Assembly (NCBI RefSeq): GCF_019219825.1
Contig: NZ_JAHUXH010000011.1
Location: 1-64,000 of the forward strand
Source of the DNA: Streptomyces sp. TRM70350
GTDB lineage: Bacteria > Actinomycetota > Actinomycetes > Streptomycetales > Streptomycetaceae
Direction of reading: 5' to 3'
DNA length: 64,000 nt
The stretch's first letter is position 1. Each line of letters starts with the position of its first letter. Below the pieces are notes generated by a model that was given only the letters and a program-made list of their open reading frames with translations, was not told the origin of the DNA and made no database searches. Below, piece by piece: positions 60,263 to 64,000 of this stretch. Both the position numbers and the translations under genes were made by a program.

Positions 60263-61251
60263 GACAACTCCCCACTCCGCACAAGGTGATGCGCAAGGGG
60301 TATGCCGTAGTCCGCTCGACCCGGTCGCGCCTGAACCATCTGGTCCTGGTACCGCCGAGCGCCGACGACTGGCCGCGGGTCACCGCCGAGCACCTGTCCC
60401 TCTTGGACGGCAGGACCCTGAACTTCTGCGTCCGTGTGCCGGACGAGGTGACGGCCTCGTCGGCCTCCCTGCTGCTGGGCGGATCCTCGTCCCCGGTCGT
60501 CATCCCGCTCACCCTCGTCCAGCGCGGCGACGGTCACGTCGAGGCACAGGGCACCGCCGTCCTCGACCTGCTGGAGGCGGACGCCGACCAGCACCGGCCG
60601 CTGCCCGCGGGGATGCGCAGGTTCCTGCTGGCCGCCGGGCAGTGGCGGCTGTCCGTCGTCTTCACCGACGCTGCCGGGGCCGAACGCCGGTACGCGCTGG
60701 CCAAGGCGCCCCGGCTGATGCCCGACGGGCCCACGACTCCCGGGCCGGTGCGCGAGGACGGTACCTACTGCCGCCTGATCGCATCGGGTACCGGACGGGC
60801 GTACGTGTCCGTGGGCAGGGACGACGCCGAGGCCGAGATCCTGTCCGTGAAGATCGGCTGGTCCGAGGTGACGCTGGAGGGCCGGCTCGTCAACGCTCCG
60901 GCCGATGAGTGCCGCGGCGACGTCGAACTCGTCCGCAGGGGTGGCAAGGCGGCCCGTGTCGTGCCGGCCACCTGGCAGGGTGACACCTTCGTCTGCTCGC
61001 TGAAGCCGGCCGACTTCGGCGACCTCGGCACCAAGGAGCAGATCTTCGACGTACGTCTGCGGCGGCCGCGTCGCCGGTCGCTGAAGATCTCCCGGCGGCG
61101 CACCGAGGTACGCAACCCCGGCGACGTCTTCCGGATGCCGTACCGGCTGCTGACCGGGGAGGACGACGGCACCGTGCTCAGACTCAACCCGTACTACACG
61201 CCCATCGGCAGCCTCGCCTTCCGTGCGGCCCACCTTCCTTCTGGATGCTGA
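60259..61251 (+). CDS. Beta-rich protein of the polysaccharide locus, function unknown
   Basis: A 330-residue protein; ATG 60259 overlaps the previous stop (ATGA), so it is translationally coupled. It has many short beta-type segments (RTLNFCVRVPDE, WRLSVVFTDAAG, AYVSVGRDDAE, EVTLEGRLVN), no membrane segment and no catalytic motif that I recognise. Its coupling to a Stealth gene and the following glycosyltransferase suggests a role in the same polymer, for example as a binding or TagF-accessory domain (inference). Confidence 0.7.
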   Translation: MRQLPTPHKVMRKGYAVVRSTRSRLNHLVLVPPSADDWPRVTAEHLSLLDGRTLNFCVRVPDEVTASSASLLLGGSSSPVVIPLTLVQRGDGHVEAQGTAVLDLLEADADQHRPLPAGMRRFLLAAGQWRLSVVFTDAAGAERRYALAKAPRLMPDGPTTPGPVREDGTYCRLIASGTGRAYVSVGRDDAEAEILSVKIGWSEVTLEGRLVNAPADECRGDVELVRRGGKAARVVPATWQGDTFVCSLKPADFGDLGTKEQIFDVRLRRPRRRSLKISRRRTEVRNPGDVFRMPYRLLTGEDDGTVLRLNPYYTPIGSLAFRAAHLPSGC

Positions 61252-61256
61252 CAACA

Positions 61257-64000
61257 ATGAAGATCACTTTTCTGCTCACCTGGGGCGACGAGATGGGCGG
61301 CACGGAGCAGGCCGTCTACACCCAGGCGACGCACCTGGCGCCCCGGCACACCGTCGAGGTGCTGAGCGTCTTCAAGACGCGTGAGCGCCCCTTCTTCTCC
61401 GTGGACGAGCGGGTCTCGGTGCGGTACCTGGTGGACCGCACCGGCAAGACCGAGCGGCCGGTGCGCGACAGCGGCATCGGCGCCGAGGAGTGCCGCCGCC
61501 TGGCCGGGCTGCCCAGCGAGCTGATCAGCCCCAAGTGGGAGGCCACCTTCGACGCCCTCTCCGACGTCGAGATGAACCGCGCCCTGCGGACCATCGACAC
61601 GGACGTCCTGATCACCACCTCGCCCGCCCTGATGTCCGCCGTCGCCGACCTGGTGCCCTCCCGGGTGATCACCATCCACCAGGAGCACCGGCCCTCGCAG
61701 CTGCGCGGCGCCACCGGCGAGCCGCTGCTGCTGCGCGCTCCCGAGATCGACGCCCTGGTGGTGCTGACGGAGCGCACGAAGCAGTGGCTGGAGGAGTCGC
61801 TCGGCAAGGCGGCCCCGCGCCTGGCGGCCATCCCGAACGCGATCCCCGAGGGTTTCCGGCCGCGTTCCAGCCTGACCGGCAAGAGCATCGTGATGCCGCG
61901 CCGCCTGGTGCCCGACAAACAGGTCGACCACGCCATCCAGGCCTTCGCCAAGGCCCTGCCCGACCACCCGGGCTGGCGGCTGCGCATCTTCGGCGACGGC
62001 CCGCAGATGTCCCGGCTGCGCAACCTGGTCCAGGGCCTCGGCCTGCACGACGCCGTGGAGATCCTCGGGCCGAGCCAGCACATGACGGAGGAGTGGGCCA
62101 AGGCCAGCCTGACCATGCTGCCGTCCCAGGACGGCGAGGCCTTCCCGCTGGTGCTGCTGGAGGCCTTCGCCGCCGGTGTCCCGGCGGTGGCGTACGACAT
62201 CGTCACCGGACCTGCCGAGATCATCCGGCACGGCGTGGACGGACTGCTCGTCCCGCCCAACGACATCGACGGGCTGGCCGAGGCGATATCCCGGCTGATG
62301 GGCGACGAGGAACTGCTGCGTTCCTACGGGGAGAACGCCTACGACGGCTCCGCGCGCTTCGCCGCGGACGTCATCGTCAAGCAGTGGGAGGAACTGTTCA
62401 CCGAGCTCGTGCTGCGGCGCGACGACCCGCAGCGGATGGCGGAGCGGGCCGACCGCATGGCCCACCGCGTGGCCCACGGCGGCGCGGGCCGCTTCCACGC
62501 CGCGGTCGCCGCGGACCGCACCGCCCCGTCGTCGGGCGACCAGCGGGCGCGTGAGCTGGTGATCGGCGCGGCCAACCGTTCCCTGGTACGGGCCGCGGGC
62601 CGGCTCTCCGAGGTCCGCGACGACCTGCAGGGCTCGGACATCCTGCAGCGGAACTTCGAGACGGTCATCGCCGCACTGGAGAAGCACGACATCCCCTACG
62701 TGCTGCTGCGGGACCGGGAGGACACCCCGCGCCAGCGGGTGGCGGTGGACAACACCCACCAGGAGCGGGTGCGCAAGGCCCTGGCCACCGAGTACGAGGG
62801 CAAGGCGGTGTACGCCGAACTGCTCAAGCCCCGCACGCACGCCCCGGGCGTGCTCCTGGCCGAACGCCTGGAAGGGGCCGGCGAGGTCGCGGGGTTGCGG
62901 GTCTTCCGTCCCGTGGTCACCTCCAGCCGTACCCTGCGCTTCGGCCCCGCCTACGGCTGCGACGTGGAGTTCTGGCGCCTGGTGCCGGAGGAGGAGGGCG
63001 GCGACGGCCAGTTCGTCGCGCCGCTGCGGCCGAGCGCGGTCGGCCCCAAGCTGCCGTCGCTGACCGCCGACGCCCGCCTGCGCGTGCGGGACCGGGAGTA
63101 CCCCACGCTGGAGCCGTTCACCAAGAAGCTGGTCAGCGACATCACCTTCCCGGTGGACGCCGTCTACACCTGGGTCGACGACTCGGACCCGCGATGGCAG
63201 GAGCGCCGGGCCCAGCGGCGCGCGGCCCTCGGCCTGGACGCCGAGGCGTCCGGGGACGAGGCGGCGCGCTTCCGCAACCGGGACGAGCTGCGCTACTCCC
63301 TGCGCTCGCTCGCGATGTTCGCGCCCTGGGTCCGCAAGATCTACCTGGTCACCGACGACCAGACGCCCGAGTGGCTGAACACCGAGCACCCGGGCATCGA
63401 GGTGATCTCGCACCGGGACATCTTCACCGACGCAAGCTGCCTTCCCACGTTCAACTCCCACGCCATCGAGAGCCAACTGCACCACATCGACGGGCTGTCG
63501 GAGCACTTCCTGTACATGAACGACGACGTTTTCGTCGGCAGGCCGCTCAGCGCGCAGAAGTTCTTCCAGCCCAACGGCACGAGCCGCTTCTTCTGGACGC
63601 CGACGACCGTGCCGATCGGGGAAGCGACCGAGGAGGACGAGGGCTACTTCGCCGCGGCGAAGAACAATCGCCGGCTGCTCGAGGACCGCTTCGGGGTGAC
63701 CGTGGCGAACAGCTTCGCGCACGCTCCGCACCCGTTGCGCAAGAGCGTCCTGCAGAAGATCGAGGCGGAGTTCCCCGAGAGCGTGGCCCGCACCGCGGCG
63801 AACCCGCTGCGCGGCTGGCAGGACATCTCCATGGTCTCCTCGCTGCACCACCACTACGGCTACCTGACGGGTGCCGCGGTGCCCAGCAGCATCCGGTGCG
63901 CCTACATCGACGTGGGCACCTACGCACGGCACCCGGAGCTGACGCGTCTGCTGGCGATCCGGGGCCACGACGTGTTCTGCCTCGGCGAGTCGCGGGACGC
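61257..64000 (+). CDS. GT4 glycosyltransferase-Stealth fusion protein (runs off window)
   Basis: Open to the window end, at least 914 residues from ATG 61257. Residues ~1-380 are a GT-B glycosyltransferase family 4: ITFLLTWGDEMGGTEQAV, IVMPRRLVPDKQVDHAI and the donor-site EAFPLVLLEAFAAGVPAVAYD (~294, in parts). A linker follows, then from ~480 an accessory domain with FGPAYGCDVEFWR, and from ~631 the Stealth regions VDAVYTWVDDSDP, LPTFNSHAIESQLHHI, YMNDDVF and HAPHPLRKSVLQKIEAEFP. It could both extend the chain with a sugar and transfer a sugar-phosphate. Confidence 0.88.
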   Translation, partial: MKITFLLTWGDEMGGTEQAVYTQATHLAPRHTVEVLSVFKTRERPFFSVDERVSVRYLVDRTGKTERPVRDSGIGAEECRRLAGLPSELISPKWEATFDALSDVEMNRALRTIDTDVLITTSPALMSAVADLVPSRVITIHQEHRPSQLRGATGEPLLLRAPEIDALVVLTERTKQWLEESLGKAAPRLAAIPNAIPEGFRPRSSLTGKSIVMPRRLVPDKQVDHAIQAFAKALPDHPGWRLRIFGDGPQMSRLRNLVQGLGLHDAVEILGPSQHMTEEWAKASLTMLPSQDGEAFPLVLLEAFAAGVPAVAYDIVTGPAEIIRHGVDGLLVPPNDIDGLAEAISRLMGDEELLRSYGENAYDGSARFAADVIVKQWEELFTELVLRRDDPQRMAERADRMAHRVAHGGAGRFHAAVAADRTAPSSGDQRARELVIGAANRSLVRAAGRLSEVRDDLQGSDILQRNFETVIAALEKHDIPYVLLRDREDTPRQRVAVDNTHQERVRKALATEYEGKAVYAELLKPRTHAPGVLLAERLEGAGEVAGLRVFRPVVTSSRTLRFGPAYGCDVEFWRLVPEEEGGDGQFVAPLRPSAVGPKLPSLTADARLRVRDREYPTLEPFTKKLVSDITFPVDAVYTWVDDSDPRWQERRAQRRAALGLDAEASGDEAARFRNRDELRYSLRSLAMFAPWVRKIYLVTDDQTPEWLNTEHPGIEVISHRDIFTDASCLPTFNSHAIESQLHHIDGLSEHFLYMNDDVFVGRPLSAQKFFQPNGTSRFFWTPTTVPIGEATEEDEGYFAAAKNNRRLLEDRFGVTVANSFAHAPHPLRKSVLQKIEAEFPESVARTAANPLRGWQDISMVSSLHHHYGYLTGAAVPSSIRCAYIDVGTYARHPELTRLLAIRGHDVFCLGESRD

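Overview
The window is chromosomal DNA of a Streptomyces or very close actinomycete. The evidence is the very high GC with strong third-position GC bias, frequent GTG starts, a tig-clpP1-clpP2-clpX / valS-folC-ndk / mreBCD-mrdA-rodA / rne-rplU-rpmA-obg block in the order typical of Streptomyces, and an 8.4 kb actinomycete integrative and conjugative element (AICE) in a tRNA gene.

Layout. (1) 1-12.9 kb: part of a type VII (ESX) secretion locus. It has the C-terminal part of a large Gly/His/Pro-rich protein ending in an arginine-type ADP-ribosyltransferase toxin domain. Three consecutive genes that share one small domain follow (candidate immunity genes; the third is fused to a DUF6508-like and a membrane/zinc region), then an HD-domain protein, a small membrane protein, EccD, an EspI-like ATPase, EccC and an unclassified partner protein. 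(2) 13.14-21.54 kb: the AICE, bounded by a 43-bp direct repeat of the 3' half of tRNA-Gly(TCC). It carries a GntR/UTRA repressor with a cluster of CTAG-centred operator-like sites, an FtsK/Tra-type translocase, small Spd-type spread genes, a RepSA-type rolling-circle initiator, Xis and a tyrosine integrase. (3) 21.5-43.2 kb: tRNA-Gly, tRNA-Pro, trigger factor, the two ClpP peptidase subunits, ClpX, a lipid- or wall-facing membrane protein, ValS, FolC, Ndk, the MreBCD/PBP2/RodA elongation module, a CYTH-CHAD protein and a B12-binding radical SAM protein. (4) 43.16-48.71 kb: a 5.55 kb element driven by a large serine recombinase. It is inserted into the 3' end of the radical SAM gene and supplies a substitute C-terminus; the original 27-codon tail is left as an orphan at 48.71-48.80 kb. 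(5) 48.8-58.2 kb: an internally repetitive membrane protein, the radical-SAM-associated DUF2344 protein, RNase E/G with long repeat arms, L21, L27 and Obg. (6) 58.5-64 kb: a cell-surface polysaccharide locus with a Stealth-type phosphotransferase, a beta-rich unknown protein and a glycosyltransferase-Stealth fusion that runs off the window.

The observations most worth a second look are the ADP-ribosyltransferase/candidate-immunity array beside the ESX core, the serine-recombinase element that re-supplies a matching protein tail to its host gene, the AICE operator cluster and 64-bp inverted repeat, and several repeat structures at gene ends (rodA, obg) and in RNase E. Everything here was read by eye; no database search was possible.
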